Origin: Apostichopus parvimensis
Lineage: Eukaryota > Echinodermata > Holothuroidea > Aspidochirotida > Stichopodidae
NCBI GenBank assembly: GCA_000934455.1
Contig: KN883899.1
Location: forward strand, 66,876 to 130,875
DNA length: 64,000 nucleotides
Reading direction: 5' to 3'
Under the pieces are notes generated by a model that was given only the letters and a program-made list of their open reading frames with translations, had not been told where the DNA came from and did no database searches. Positions 10,333 to 21,901 of the stretch are shown piece after piece; the first letter of the stretch is position 1, and each line of letters begins with the position of its first letter. Both the position numbers and the translations under genes were made by a program.

Positions 10333-12072
10333 GTAAGTGTTCTTGTATAGAGGTAACATGAATTAAGCGATTACTGTGCACATTTCCGTCAGTTTCTAAT
10401 ACTGGACCTATTCATTTTTGATTCCTTGCTAGAGGAATCTATGCAGTCATGCTTGTGTGTGTGTCTTTCTGTGACGCTGCTTGTAAACACGATAAGTGAA
10501 TAATGCAACATTGGATCCTTCTGATACTTGGTAGGTGGATTACCCATAGTGAGTACATGATCCTTATTTTTTTTGGTGCTCATCAATATTCATGATGATG
10601 GGCAGGGCTTAAAGTGAATTTCTTGGAAAAGTCCAATTTTGCTCAAAACTTGTTTTGGTTGCATTGGAAGGAGGTAGGGTACATGTGTGAGTGGTACATC
10701 ATTGCATCTCATTAATATTCATACGGGGCGGGGCTAAACATAATTTCATTAAAAATTGTTGGTAAACACATCATCTCAGCAGTGTCAAGGTGGATTGATA
10801 TCATACATAGTACATAGGTTACCCATCATGAGTAGATGCTTCCTACTGATTTTGGTGCCAATATCAATAATATTCATGAGTGGGCGGGGCTTAGAACCAA
10901 TTCCCTAAAATGTCAATATCTCGGCAACTGTATGTCCGATTATGATAAATGATAGGTCAACAGGTTAAACACATAAAACCTTAGATAATGATCATGGTAT
11001 CCATGTTTCACTTCTATGGCAAGGAATCACAAAGCAATTGGCTTCCTTGTTATTAGTTTCAAACATTATGTTATGACAAGAATTTTTGGTTTTGATGACA
11101 AGAGAAAGCTATGTATAGTCACGATGGCGTGTTTGTGGTGTCTTGCAATCCAAACATGGTATCGCAAGAAGCTAACTTGGTGTTCATGAACTTCGTACAA
11201 TTCACATGCATGGATAATGAATACCCCATAGTGAGTATAAGAACCGTACTGTTTTTTGTGGTCATTGAGCTCACTGTATGTTAAATATTTAACCTTGTAA
11301 CCATGATTTCCCAAGACAGGAAACTTTGATGAATATCATACTTGGCATGTGGATGTCCTTTATTAAGTTGACGAACCCTATTGGTTGGCCTTGTGGAATA
11401 AGCTCTTTCTTGTTAAGTGGGTACCTCATATAAAGTAGAAAATGCCTTGTGGTTTAGAAGAGTTCAAAGGTCATCAGTTGTCTGTCAAAAAAAAAATAAA
11501 ATTCTTGCATGGTATGTTCCAAAAAAAACATATCTGTGTGTATGTGTGTGATGCCGAGCTTGTATCTCAAAAAGGTTAACAGTGATGATTCTCACACTTG
11601 GCTTTTGGGTAGTCCATACTGAGTAGAGGAACCCTCCTGATTTGGGTGGATGTCAAAGGTCATATTGGGTCAACAGAAGTCAAAGTTTGAAAACAACCAC
11701 TTAAAAGAAGGATAACATGGCCCAATCCCATAGTTAGTATGTTAGCAGGTACAGTTCAAAGGTCAACCTATGAAAATCCTGACACTTTTATATGCCCTCT
11801 GACCACCACTGAAAAATAATAGGAATCTATGCGATCACACAGGCGAGCCTGTGTTAGTGTGTGTGTTTATGTATGTGACACTTGCTCGCAATCGCAATAT
11901 CTGAAGAATGATAACCTGTACACATTTCATATTCGGTGTGTAGCTTCCCCACACTGAGTACATGAACCCTATTGTTTTAGTGCAGTTCCAAGGTCAGTAG
12001 AGGTCGAACACTGAAAACCTTTTATTCGTGCTACCTTGAAAAATTTCAAATATATATGCGTTCTTGTTACAG
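10333..12072 (+). repeat. Intron filled with dispersed minisatellite elements
   Basis: Three element-like blocks are visible. About 10420-11065 runs from the hairpin GATTCCTTGCTAGAGGAATC to CAAGGAATCACAAAGCAATT. About 11290-11760 holds the DR1 minisatellite family. From about 11820 a block opens with the hairpin ACACAGGCGAGCCTGTGT and (GT)n. The phrase ATTAATATTCATGAGTGGGC or variants recurs here and inverted near 38340. No coding sequence was seen. Confidence 0.5.
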
Positions 12073-12305
12073 ATGATGACGAGGCCAATGTTGTTGCAGT
12101 ATTTGCCACAGGGAGTACCTCCCTCTCAGACATGACACTGAAGGTGTCTATTAACAGCCTGCATCCAGAGGAGCTCTCACCCATAGCAAATACTTGCGAT
12201 TGTTCCATTCTCTTTCCCCGAGGCCACACAAACTACACATCTTTCCGTTCCACTGTACTGGACAGGATGAGACAGATAGGCAGCTATTTTGAGATTTTTG
12301 AGTAG
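12073..12305 (+). CDS. HECT C-lobe terminal exon with catalytic cysteine
   Basis: The acceptor ttcttgttacag opens DDDEANVVAVFATGSTSLSD, continuing in phase from the preceding exon. IANTCDCSILFPRGHTNY matches the HECT active-site box ('p.a.TC...L.lP.g'), where the Cys takes ubiquitin by thioester. It ends RQIGSYFEIFE and a stop at 12303-12305. All expected C-lobe landmarks are present and this exon is uninterrupted. Confidence 0.7.
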
Positions 12306-12739
12306 GTGTCATTCTGCATCTGCATGTTGCTTTGTCTAGCTAGCTCAGGCCTGGTTGGGATTTTTTTTGCAGATGGGAAATGATTGCCCGTCTTCGTCAT
12401 CTTCTAAAAATCTGAAATGGGCTATTCATTGCCCTTCTAAAAATCGAGACGGCCAATTGTATAATTTGCATTTTTTCAGAGACTGCCAATTTCCCTTGTA
12501 TGAAGCATGAAATGATTTATGCTTACTGTACCTTGACTGGTATGCATTTTGAAATCATTGAGATGTACTTCTGTTACATTTTTTAAACAAGTTCAGATAA
12601 CAAGAAAAGACTCTTCCACACTCATTCATTACACTGCGTTTTTTGGGGAACTGGGGTACGTTAGTTTGGCTATGAGCAAAAGTTGCAAAATATAGTACCA
12701 GATTGAATCTAAGGACCCTTAACTATTGAAAATGTTCTC

Positions 12740-12880
12740 AAGGGGAAGGGGGACACCCCTCCCATTAGACCCCTCCCCAGGACGGCGGTCAGAAAATTAT
12801 GGATCCCCCCTCGTCAGCAAAATCCTGGCTACGCCACTGCATGGCCCCCCTGTTGAATAATCATGGCTATGCCACTGGTT
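12740..12880. mobile_element. End fragment of a hAT-like element related to the OTU-hAT element
   Basis: 'attagacccctccccaggacg' followed by 'cagcaaaatcctgg' and CTACGCCACTG closely parallels the right end of the 25291-32003 element ('ctagacccctcccccaggacg', 'cgcaaaatcctgg', ATCCGCCCCTG). A second short end, CATGGCTATGCCACTGG, follows. It is probably a non-autonomous relative; the other terminus was not found. Confidence 0.45.
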
Positions 12881-13009
12881 ATATTGATTCAAATACATGT
12901 AGTACAAAGAAGTTTAATGTTGCTGGGGGGGGGGGGGTGCAATGTACCAAAACTTTAATTTTAGAATATGTTAAAATTTGTCCCATATTTATCAGTATAG
13001 TAGCTAGGG

Positions 13010-13460
13010 TTAGAAATTGGTGTGTAGGTTGGCCTTAGAGGATGAACCCTACTGATTGTGTTAGATGTCAAAGGTCATTTGAGGTCAACAGGGGTGAAAA
13101 CCTGAAAACATGTAACTACTCTAGCTCAGCAAAGCCAGCTTGGATTGATCTCATACTTAGTATGAGGGTTGGCCTTAGTGAGTAGATATACCCTACTGAT
13201 TTTGTTAGAGGTCAGAAGTCATTGGAGGTCAACAAGGGTCAAACATTGAAAACTTGTAACTGTCATAACTCAGCATTGCCAACTTGGATTAATCTCATAC
13301 TTAGTATGTGGGTTGGCCCCATATGTGAGTATATGAATCGGTTTGTTATGTTTAGAGGTCAAAGGTCATTTAAATTAAACACGGGTCAAATACTAGAACC
13401 TTGTAACCATCACAACTCAACAGTACCAATTTGGACATGTAAAATTGACCTCATTGATAT
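13010..13460 (+). repeat. Second DR1-bearing minisatellite block
   Basis: Three units of about 140 bp belong to the same family as 2755-3200. A perfect AGGTCAAAGGTCA lies at 13356-13368 and near copies in the other units. Confidence 0.65.
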
Positions 13461-14079
13461 TGTTATATGAGTTGGCAGAGCTTCAGCAATATTTTGACAA
13501 TTTAGCTTGTAAACACGATACCTCATGAAGTTCAACTGTGATGAAGGTAATACTTGGTATATAGGTTCATTATACCGTCTCCATTGTTTTTGGTATTGGT
13601 GGCATGAATATTAATAAGTAGGCAGGGATTAAACTGAATTTCCTCTCCATAACAGTAAGTCCAATTTTTTTAAAACTTGTCACAGTGTTGTTATAAGAAT
13701 TAAGACTGGGACACTTACCCGTTGACCACGACATGTAAAAAAAATATACCTGCATTTAGAAATATAAGCTGTTAAGAGAGTTGATGTTTTCAGGATATCA
13801 TTTTTTAGCCAAAAAAATTGCTATAGTATTCTAGTATAACATTTAATCACTGTCCACATAATCACTGTATTGAAACTGTATTAAGCCAGGCTTACGCTAC
13901 AACAGTGTTCATTTACATTTTTGTAACTTTTAGATCGCTAGTTCTTGTTGCCTGTTTTTACTTCTTTACTACTTGCTATAATTTACCTTAGTGATATGTC
14001 ATTTGTTTATGTTACTCTTCCAGTTAAAGAAGCAAACTTCAACACTTCGAATATTCTGGTTTAACATTTACTTCATTAT

Positions 14080-14890
14080 ACAAGGCGATTCTCGAACCTC
14101 TAGTCTCGCCTACTTACGGGACAGTGGATTTTCGCTTTGATCGCCAACATGTTATGAACTGGTCATGAAAAGTTGTTTGTTAAACTTAAAAATTTCAACA
14201 GTCAAAAATTACAAGATATGAAGATTAGATACAGGTCACCGGAGTTGAAACTTAGGTGAAAGGTCACCCAGATGCAGTTCGACTATTGTATTACAATAGC
14301 ATAACTCCCAACATTGACAGACACAGATATGACAAAAGTTTTGGACCCCTAATTGACATTGGATAACATGACGGTTATGTTTGAAAATGATTCCTCACCA
14401 CATTCACAACTAGTCCTAAAGTATAAACCATGTTGGACCCTGTCAGTGGGAGTTTTGTGACAAGTTATTGGCAAATTAATAGTTTTTTACCCCTGATTAC
14501 CCTTCGTTAACCTTGGATAACATGACCGTTATGTTTGGAAACTATCCCTTACCCAATGCACAACAAGTCCCAAAATATCAAACATGTCTGACTCTATCAG
14601 TAGGAGTTTCACAAGTTATTGCTAAAAAACATACATTTTGACCCATGTTTGACCTTTGGTGACCTTGGATCACATAATGGTTATTTTGGAATATCTGCCC
14701 CTACTTCATTCACGACTTGTCCCAAAATATCAACCATGCCAGACCGTGTCAATGGGAGTTATTGCTTGTTTTTAATATTTGGGTTTTTGGCCCCTAACTG
14801 ACCCATGTTTGGCCTCAATCCAACTTTCCCTTATTGATATAGAGCATACCCAAGCAAGTGTCACAGATGCACACACACACACACACAGAT
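14080..14890 (+). repeat. Minisatellite element with 5' hairpin
   Basis: The left end again has AGGCGA...TCGCCT (about 14083-14111). The interior is tandem units with 'ttggataacatgaccgttatg' pieces of roughly 160 bp, and the block closes with (AC)n at about 14870-14888. It shares its left hairpin with the 5281 element but not its interior. Confidence 0.45.
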
Positions 14891-16944
14891 ACCTGCCTTG
14901 CATACCATTGGAGGACATTGACAAGGGACCATCTTTCGAGGACACTATGTTAGGGGTGAAGTAGCCTTAAAACAAAGAAACACGTTTCAGTTTATGTCAT
15001 TGACCAGTCATCTATAACTTCTTGGAAACCATCTGTCGTTTGGTCTTTGAAGTGACATCTTCTATACATGTGAGAACTACACACTTTATATCTGGTTGTT
15101 CTATGCATCTAAGGACGTTCTGCGTATATCCAGAACTGTTAGTCATTAGAGGTCAATGTATGTATGAATATGATTGCTATTCATTGGAGGACAGCTTATG
15201 CATGATGTAATGTTTAAGTTGGTTTATTAGTAAACATTAAAATGCCCATTGAGACCACTATGGTCTAACCTCAAGTGTCTTAGCTCCACATATTTTACCA
15301 CCAGTTGGTATCTAGAGTGTATGTACGTCTGAGGAGAATGGGGTAAGGGTTGGAAAGATGGACACAAGCAGAAGTCAATGTATTCTTTGAACCCTCCAAT
15401 CGGCAAGTTACTGCATTCTGTACCATTGGGTAGTGTCTGATTATCTTGATAAAAACATGCAAACTAATAAAGAGACTGAAAAGTTGAATTAGTGCTCTTA
15501 ATGTTGTTGGTGTCATTGGAACAAGAACGTATCTGTAAAACGAGACAGGAATGGCCAAATATGAAAAATTTCCATGCAAGAAGTAGATGGCATATCAGAT
15601 CAGATGTCTGAAATGAGAAATTAAAATATACTGAAATATAAAGTGTGATAAAGGCAGGTTAGGAACAATGACGAGCACAAGATTTAAAAAGTGGTGGTGA
15701 GAGCCAAATTTCCCATTCTTTGGTTGTAGAATAAACCTTTATAGATGTGCTTTAGGCCGATGAACTTTTTTCAAGCAAGGGCTCAAGTGAGGTTATTGCG
15801 AAAACTGCAAGACTTTTCAAAATACGTTTAGTTTCCACTAGTTCTATATATATGTTTGTCAATCATCAGCTTCCACGGTTCTAGCGGACTGAAAATTAAG
15901 CAAGTATTTTTAGGGTTGGTAAGGAGGCTGATGGAAGGGTGACATATTATGACATACATAACATTATGATCATTAATAAACAATAAATAAACTGACAGAA
16001 AAGTAACATATTTCTGTTATGGCACCTTTATTGAAAAACCTTTGCAACCAAAACAAAATTAACAACTGGTAACTGATGAAGAATAAGTTGCCAGATACTT
16101 ATCTGTAAAAAACTCAATATTAATTAACAGTAACTTATTGTAGCCACATTTCCAAGCTAATAACCATAGCCATTCTTGAGGTACTCTGTTTTCTTATTTG
16201 TCAAAAGATTAAAAAAAAGAATCTATACCTGATTTTACATCAGGTATGATTATCGTTTATTTCACTTCGTTTAAAATAACGGTCGTAACGGAATGATTAT
16301 TTTTAAGACGAACTGAAAGTGACTAATAACTTGTCTTTTGCATGTTTCGATAATAGATTTTAAACTCAAAAGTCATACTGTAAGATTACCAATGTCTAGT
16401 CCACTCTTTTGACGTTTATTCGCAATGAAGGAATGAATTATTTCCCTAATGCAAGAATGATAAGAATTTCATCTTTCAACGTATTGTAAAAACAAGGCAC
16501 CAAATGCGGCCTTGTCCTAACGCTAACATTTGACTACAGTACAGTGCACTGCTACTATTGTTAACACAGTACTGTTAACAAAATACATACACAAATGCAT
16601 TTTGCAACTAAAATATTATATGAAAATTTAACGTTGAATTTTTGGTCGTAACAATAGGTTATACTGCATTTAGTTTGACGGGAGCATATTTTTGGTATTG
16701 TTGTGAAAAACGCCGGCTAAAAACGTGAACCTTTATCATCCTGAATTAGAAAATGGAGAAATTCTAAGAAACACCTTCAACTTATACTTCATGAGCTTAA
16801 TACAAAGAAGAACAGTTATAACAAGAACATCTGGAACAACAGATTCTGAACCTTCCACCCCTCCCTAGCCCTGATAAATTTCCAAAATCCTTAATTACTC
16901 TGCCAGAATTAAATGAAAGAAACACATAAACACAAGACTTTTAG

Positions 16945-17318
16945 TCACATACATATCTGAAACATGTCTTTTAACACTTCAACTGACACATGTGACAGAT
17001 ATCGCTTTCTTTTATTAGCTTGAATGGCACTATAAACTTTATACTTGATGTTTTTCCAAGTTTTATCATCAAGAAGTGGTGCCAGAGATTTCTTACATTT
17101 GTCGCATTCATCTTTTCGAGGCACACGGCCTAACCTTATATGCTTGTCAAAATAATCTTGGACAGCATCTGATTCTTCGTTACCCCAATGTGACTTTTTG
17201 TTTACTACAACTCTATGCGCTGATTGATCTGGTTTTCTAACTGAAAGGTTACTGTGACTTCTTGCCTGGGGACTGCTCCTCTTCTTACTTTCATTACACG
17301 TTTTTGCAAGGATTGTTG
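16945..17318 (-). CDS. Last exon: basic C-terminal domain of the recombinase gene
   Basis: The acceptor tctttattccag leads to TILAKTCNESKKRSSPQARS, then HWGNEESDAVQDYFDKHIRL, RVPRKDECDKCKKS, DDKTWKNIKYKVYSAIQ and a stop. The 'W..eE..av...f...I..grvP.k.eC..c' pattern is the C-terminal domain of this family, Myb-like in feel and likely DNA-binding. The exon joins exon 17559-17633 in phase 1 and has no lesion. Confidence 0.6.
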
Positions 17319-17558
17319 CTGGAATAAAGAAAAGGAAATAAGCCAATGAAGTGCATAGAACAAAATACAAGAAACTATCATTAAAAAATAAGAACAAGAA
17401 TATCAAACATGGTTCCCCATTTAGAAAGAGATATAACTATAAATTTACATATCACAAGTTTTTCTGAATTATCTAGTAATACAGAGTCTTGGTTGCAACA
17501 AGATGTGTCTCAAATGTGCAACTTCGTCTAATAATATATGCCAGTTTACTTCATGTAC

Positions 17559-17633
17559 CTCCTGTATTGATTTCATCAGGTAAATCATCTTCCTGATCTT
17601 CGTCAACCAGCTCTTCTTCACTAGTACATGGAT
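17559..17633 (-). CDS. Short acidic exon of the recombinase gene
   Basis: Twenty-five codons, DPCTSEEELVDEDQEDDLPD and on, are bounded by acceptor tcggtcag and donor gtacat. It is phase 1 at both ends and fits its neighbours exactly. Confidence 0.5.
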
Positions 17634-17974
17634 CTGACCGACGAAAGTTAATAAAGAAAGGGAAAAAATGACTATGAGAATATAAAATAAGCGTAAGAAA
17701 ATTAAGTGCTTACAAGGTAGGAATATTCACAGAAGAAACTTGAGAAATAAACAAGACTAGCTAGGTGACCTGAAAGACTACTAAGTTTTAAATACAACTT
17801 GTTTGTTACTCGAAAATAGTTAATTTTTATGCCATCGGGTTTAGAGTTAAAAATTGTTTGCAATTGAAAATCTGTTTAACCATCCATGTTACTGATATTG
17901 TAAATGTATCACATAAGACAATAACTTAAATTTATCACAAAACTTTAAAATACAAAACAATTAAAAACACTTAC

Positions 17975-20024
17975 CATCCAAAGAGACCTCAATTTCAGAT
18001 AGTTTGTTATCTCTAAAGTTGTTTGAATTTCCCTTCTCCATCGCCAACAAGAGCCTCGCTACCTTTGTCATCTGCAGTGTGTCGTCAGGGAGGCGATAAT
18101 ACTCGCGATGAACTCTAATATCATGACCTAAAAAGTTGGCAAGAATGTCCCGTTCATGGCGTTTGAGACAAAAGAGTTGAGAAACTGTTGCAATATGTTT
18201 TCGAAGCTTTGTTGATGTTAGTGCAGAAGGGCATTTGGCTCCACTCTCTAAAGCCATTTTGCTAAGGCAATCAGATCCCTGTAGTGGAGTTTTTTAACCC
18301 AATGTTGGCCTGGTAAACATAAAGCGATTGGTTGAAGACACTCCAACAGATGAGCGAGTCTCTACAAGGGTATCGGCAGCCTCTTTCATATCAGATGTTA
18401 GCACAATGGGGACTTTTCTGCCTCTTTTCCCTTTAGTCTCGACTCTAGAAAGCTGTTGACATAGTTTTTTCTCCCATTCAGTAAGATCCTCAAGGATATC
18501 CTCATTAGTGTGAGTATTGCATCTTCGTTAATCTTCCAGAGGCATGCGCTGTACTTCTCCACTCCTCCGATTAAATAGGATAATTTTACCCATTGTTGCT
18601 TTGGCTAGTGAGTACCATGCCAGTTTATCCGGATCTGTTCACATTCTCTTGGTGCTTTCCGAAATTTTCACATTGAGGTGTTTGTGAAGGTTGACTACAT
18701 CTTCAGACAAAGGTAATATTGTGGGCTTATTCCACTTCCTTTGATACAATGTAGATAATGCATGTGAAGAAACACTGTCTGCCCACTCTAAGTTACAAAG
18801 TTCTTAAAATCTCTCTGCATAATCTTTCAGTTGTCCATCTTTCAATTTGATGCCTGCCACCTTTTGTATTGCTGCACATTTTTTTAGGGAATGGCCTAAC
18901 TTCAGTGCAAGGGATGGTATCTGGTACTGTTGAGTGGATGAGTTGTATACTGCACACTTGCGTACAGCCTCAACTACTTTGTCAAAGCATGATGGTCGTA
19001 TGCATTCTGCAAGGGTCTTTAAACTTGGATCAACTTCCTGAATATTCTTCAGTAGACGACCCACCTCCCGCATTTTCTGACTGACATACTGTCCATTGTG
19101 TGAATCTGTTCCAAGCTTTGCAAACAATCGTTGTCCCAAATCATTTCGACAAATAATGCTTATGTTATCCCGACGCATAATTCCAATGACTTTGACCTTG
19201 AACTGTTCATCAACCTTGGTAGCCAGTGGGAGCAACAATGAACATCTAGACCTTAATCCGGTATTTCTTCCACTGTGGCTTTGTTTCGCTGGACACTTTT
19301 TTGTGTGTTTCCACATATCTCCATCATAAAAGTAACCAAAACAGTTTTCACATGGAATGTATCTTTCAAAAGGAACACTGAAAGGTGGCCTCTTGTAGGG
19401 AATAATGATACCTGTCCCTGAGTTTAGTACTTCGATGTTGTGTGAATGATTACCTTTATTGGTCAAAATTTGTAGCAATTCCTTTCTTTCCTTTGAATTC
19501 TTGCTGAAGCTGAATGCTTCTTGTACCTCTGGTTCATATGCATGCGTAGACTGGAAATGTCTTCCCAGTTTTGCCTTTTGTTCCATACAAAAAACACAGA
19601 ACTGGTGTTTATCCCATTTTCTAGCAAATCCATTACTGCTTGTCATGACAGTCACCCGAGGTATCTTCTTGAATCTAGTTTCACTGGTAGTTGAAGAAAC
19701 TGCACAACTCGATACAGGTGTCTTGCTTGACACTTTGCATTCAGCATTCTGCAGTCTCAATTTAGATGATGAGCTACAAGTAGAGTGGACAATGTTTCCA
19801 CCTGCTTCTGAATCACTTGCCGATGATCTCATGTCAACATTCCGTTTCAGATTTGTTCGTGGTCCTTTCCTTTTTTGAGTATCCATTTCACTGTTGCTCT
19901 CCGGTGACATCTGATCATCACTGCTGCTTTCTGTTGGGAGGTAATCACTACAAATGTTCATTATTTTCATCACTGCTGTCCGATGAATCTGTATAACTGA
20001 CAGATTCTTCTTTTTCCAACACAA
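17975..20024 (-). pseudogene. Main recombinase exon: zinc-finger region and tyrosine-recombinase core with four stops
   Basis: One reading frame runs the whole length. First comes a Ser-rich part, then HQFCVFCMEQKAKLGRHFQS (a Cys/His finger-like motif), NIEVLNSGTGIIIPYKRPP, YIPCENCFGYFYDGDMWKHT (a second one), a helical region with VPSLALKLGHSL-like PSLALKLGHSLKKCA, then the recombinase: LAKATMGKIILFNRRSGEV, KGKRGRKVPIVLTSDMKEA, LTSTKLRKHIATVSQ, ILANFLGHDIRVHREYYRLP. These match the Arg, His-x-x-Arg-like, His and Tyr boxes of the fold. Stops TAA, TGA, TAA and TAA fall between about 18803 and 18290, with no frameshift among them. The 3' end has a clean gtaagt donor at 17974. Confidence 0.65.
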
Positions 20025-20412
20025 ATCTCACTTTTTTATGGTTACATTTTCTGTTTTTACCATGTCTTTGCTGTTGCTTTTGATTGTGATCAGTAGTTGA
20101 TACTATGGTGTGCTCGACATCAGATTTTGACGGATGCTCCTTGATGCAAGCTGCACCATGACTTCTCATTTTAGGGGAAGGAAGGGGAATCATATATTCT
20201 GAACTATTTGTAGAATCTTCTGAATCGCAAACATGTGACATTTGGTCATCATTCCATTCCTGCTCTTTATCTTGAGTGTTGTCCGATGCTTCACTAGTCT
20301 GAGATGAAACTTCATTGTCACTACCATTTTCTCCGTTATCATCTCCTCCACTGCTGACATCTTTGTCTTTGTCTTTACACCATGGGAACAAACCGATGTC
20401 TTCAAACGGACC
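19948..20412 (-). CDS. Acidic, Ser-rich linker exon of the SET-recombinase gene
   Basis: It reads GPFEDIGLFPWCKDKDKDVS, then a run rich in Asp, Glu, Ser and Asn, to SVSYTDSSDSSDENNEHL. The acceptor is a T-rich tract ending ggaaag at about 20413. The start phase does not match the preceding 108-bp exon, and the frame changes near 19955 before the zinc-finger part, so the exon is damaged or the junctions differ. Composition suggests a disordered linker. Confidence 0.5.
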   Translation of the reverse strand, partial: GPFEDIGLFPWCKDKDKDVSSGGDDNGENGSDNEVSSQTSEASDNTQDKEQEWNDDQMSHVCDSEDSTNSSEYMIPLPSPKMRSHGAACIKEHPSKSDVEHTIVSTTDHNQKQQQRHGKNRKCNHKKVRFVLEKEESVSYTDSSDSSDENNEHL

Positions 20413-20733
20413 TTTCCAAAAAATCAAGACAATAACAACCTAAATCAGCTTTTCGATGTTTGAGTTGACTAAACTATGAATGTTCCTCCTTTCACAAAGT
20501 GCACGTTTGAATTTTTTTTTTACAGAATTAAAAAGTTTTGTATTGAAATAAATATGTTTAAGTACCAAAAGTATGTATCACTCTGCACAGTGGATGATAC
20601 ACTTTGTAAGAGTTACGCTACTTAAATGAATTATGCCAGTGAAAACATTAATTTGCAAGGAATGCTGCCTGGTCAATAAAGAAGATATTTATCTTCTAAT
20701 ATTTTATCTATAATAAAAGAGACTAATTCTTAC

Positions 20734-20841
20734 CTTGACAATCTGTGTGCTGCATTCTGATTCCCCATGTGCTCTCTCTGGCTCATTATCAGTGTTGCAT
20801 TCTCTCAAAACTTCAGGTGGCTTATTTTTATTTGTTTGTTT
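20734..20841 (-). CDS. Duplicated 36-codon exon, copy A
   Basis: KQTNKNKPPEVLRECNTDNE followed by PERAHGESECSTQIVK, exactly 108 bp, with acceptor cttcttag and donor gtaag. Phase 0 at both ends, so including one, both or neither copy keeps the frame. Copy B lies exactly 1060 bp away. Confidence 0.5.
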
Positions 20842-21793
20842 CTAAGAAGATTAAAAATCACATTTCAATGACAATACTTAAGTATTTAAAAAGATATCAG
20901 GTTTTCAGAACTGAATCTCAAATTACAAATATTTCATGGTTAGTAAAGTCAGTAGTCGTTATCAACTATACTAGTGAGAACATTGCACACAATATCATCA
21001 TCAAAACATCACTTTAGGAATGGGTTTAAACTACATGAATGTACCCTTCAATGCAAACAGTTACGTTCTTTTCACAGAACCAAGAGTTTTGATTATATCT
21101 TCAAAGAGAAAACAAGCCTACATCAAACAATACATGAATGACGCCTGGTCAATACACAATGAAACTTCACTATTCTTTAGAGGACCATGGTACACATAGA
21201 CCGGGTAATATTGTATATCAGCTGAAATCCTACATTAAAACACAAACTTATATCAATCTTTGCAGTTGACAATAAATATCTGTGCAATACTGTGCCTTAC
21301 TAATGTAACAAACTAGTATATATCATTCTAGACATGGAACCGGAATTACTATACAAGCATAAACAATGCAATTGTGTCAGGGTTAACACAACAGAGATGT
21401 ACTGTACCAGTGAGAACATTAAGTAGGACAATTTCTATTAATTGCAAATATCAATCGGGATACATCATCAGGACATCAATGTAAATCACTGATCATCCAT
21501 CAAAGGGATGAAAAATCAAACCATTGAGCCTATTTTTTATTTCAAACTCTGACGTGTGTCAAGTCTACACATGTGTGCTATTAAGTTGGCTATTCCTTAG
21601 AGGACATCATTGTACAAACTACTGCAACAGTGGTACAGGTGATAATGACATCTAACCTATATGCTAATGGTTTGGATATAATTACTGGTTCAATGATATT
21701 TCACCAGTATTAAATCATCTGGTTCGCTAAACATAAACCTGATGATAATTATCTAAGATTGATGTATATATAATAACAGGGCCTATTTCTTAC

Positions 21794-21901
21794 CTTGACA
21801 ATCTGTGTGGTGCATTCTGATTCCCCGGGTGCTCTCTCTGGCTCATTATCAGTGTTGCATTCTCTGAAAACTTCAGGTGGCTTGTTTTGATTTGTTTGTT
21901 T
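21794..21901 (-). CDS. Duplicated 36-codon exon, copy B
   Basis: KQTNQNKPPEVFRECNTDNE followed by PERAPGESECTTQIVK, 108 bp, same splice sites as copy A, four residues different. It joins the SET exon at 22291 in phase 0. Confidence 0.5.

Larger units (their letters stand above)
285..12305 (+). pseudogene. G2E3-like HECT E3 ubiquitin ligase gene with RanBP2 zinc finger, multi-exon, probably decayed
   Basis: Seven exons in one orientation build a known type of invertebrate ubiquitin ligase: short N-terminus, Arg/Gly-rich segment, RanBP2-type zinc finger, then a HECT domain ending in the catalytic C-lobe. HECT enzymes take ubiquitin from an E2 onto their own cysteine and pass it to substrate. 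Phases agree for exons 1-2, 3-4, 4-5 and 6-7. Signs of decay are a stop just inside exon 3, a 105-bp insertion in the zinc finger, a frameshift at an A7 run (7899-7905), a phase clash between exons 5 and 6, and a TAG at 10179-10181. The segment that relatives usually have between the Arg/Gly-rich part and the acidic stretch was not found between 2528 and 3776. Homopolymer errors in the assembly could explain the A7 shift but not the rest. The family call is firm; functionality is doubtful. Confidence 0.6.
12306..16944. other. Intergenic stretch with repeats, no gene recognised
   Basis: It holds a hAT-like element end at about 12740-12840, the DR1 minisatellite at 13010-13460, a minisatellite block from 14080 to about 14890 ending in (AC)n, and unrecognised AT-rich DNA from 14960 to 16944. 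The last part flanks the 3' end of the minus-strand SET-recombinase gene and may include its 3' UTR. Confidence 0.4.

Noticed and set aside
19459-19878. A 139-codon plus-strand frame
   Set aside because: Antisense shadow of the recombinase exon, which has clear motifs on the minus strand.
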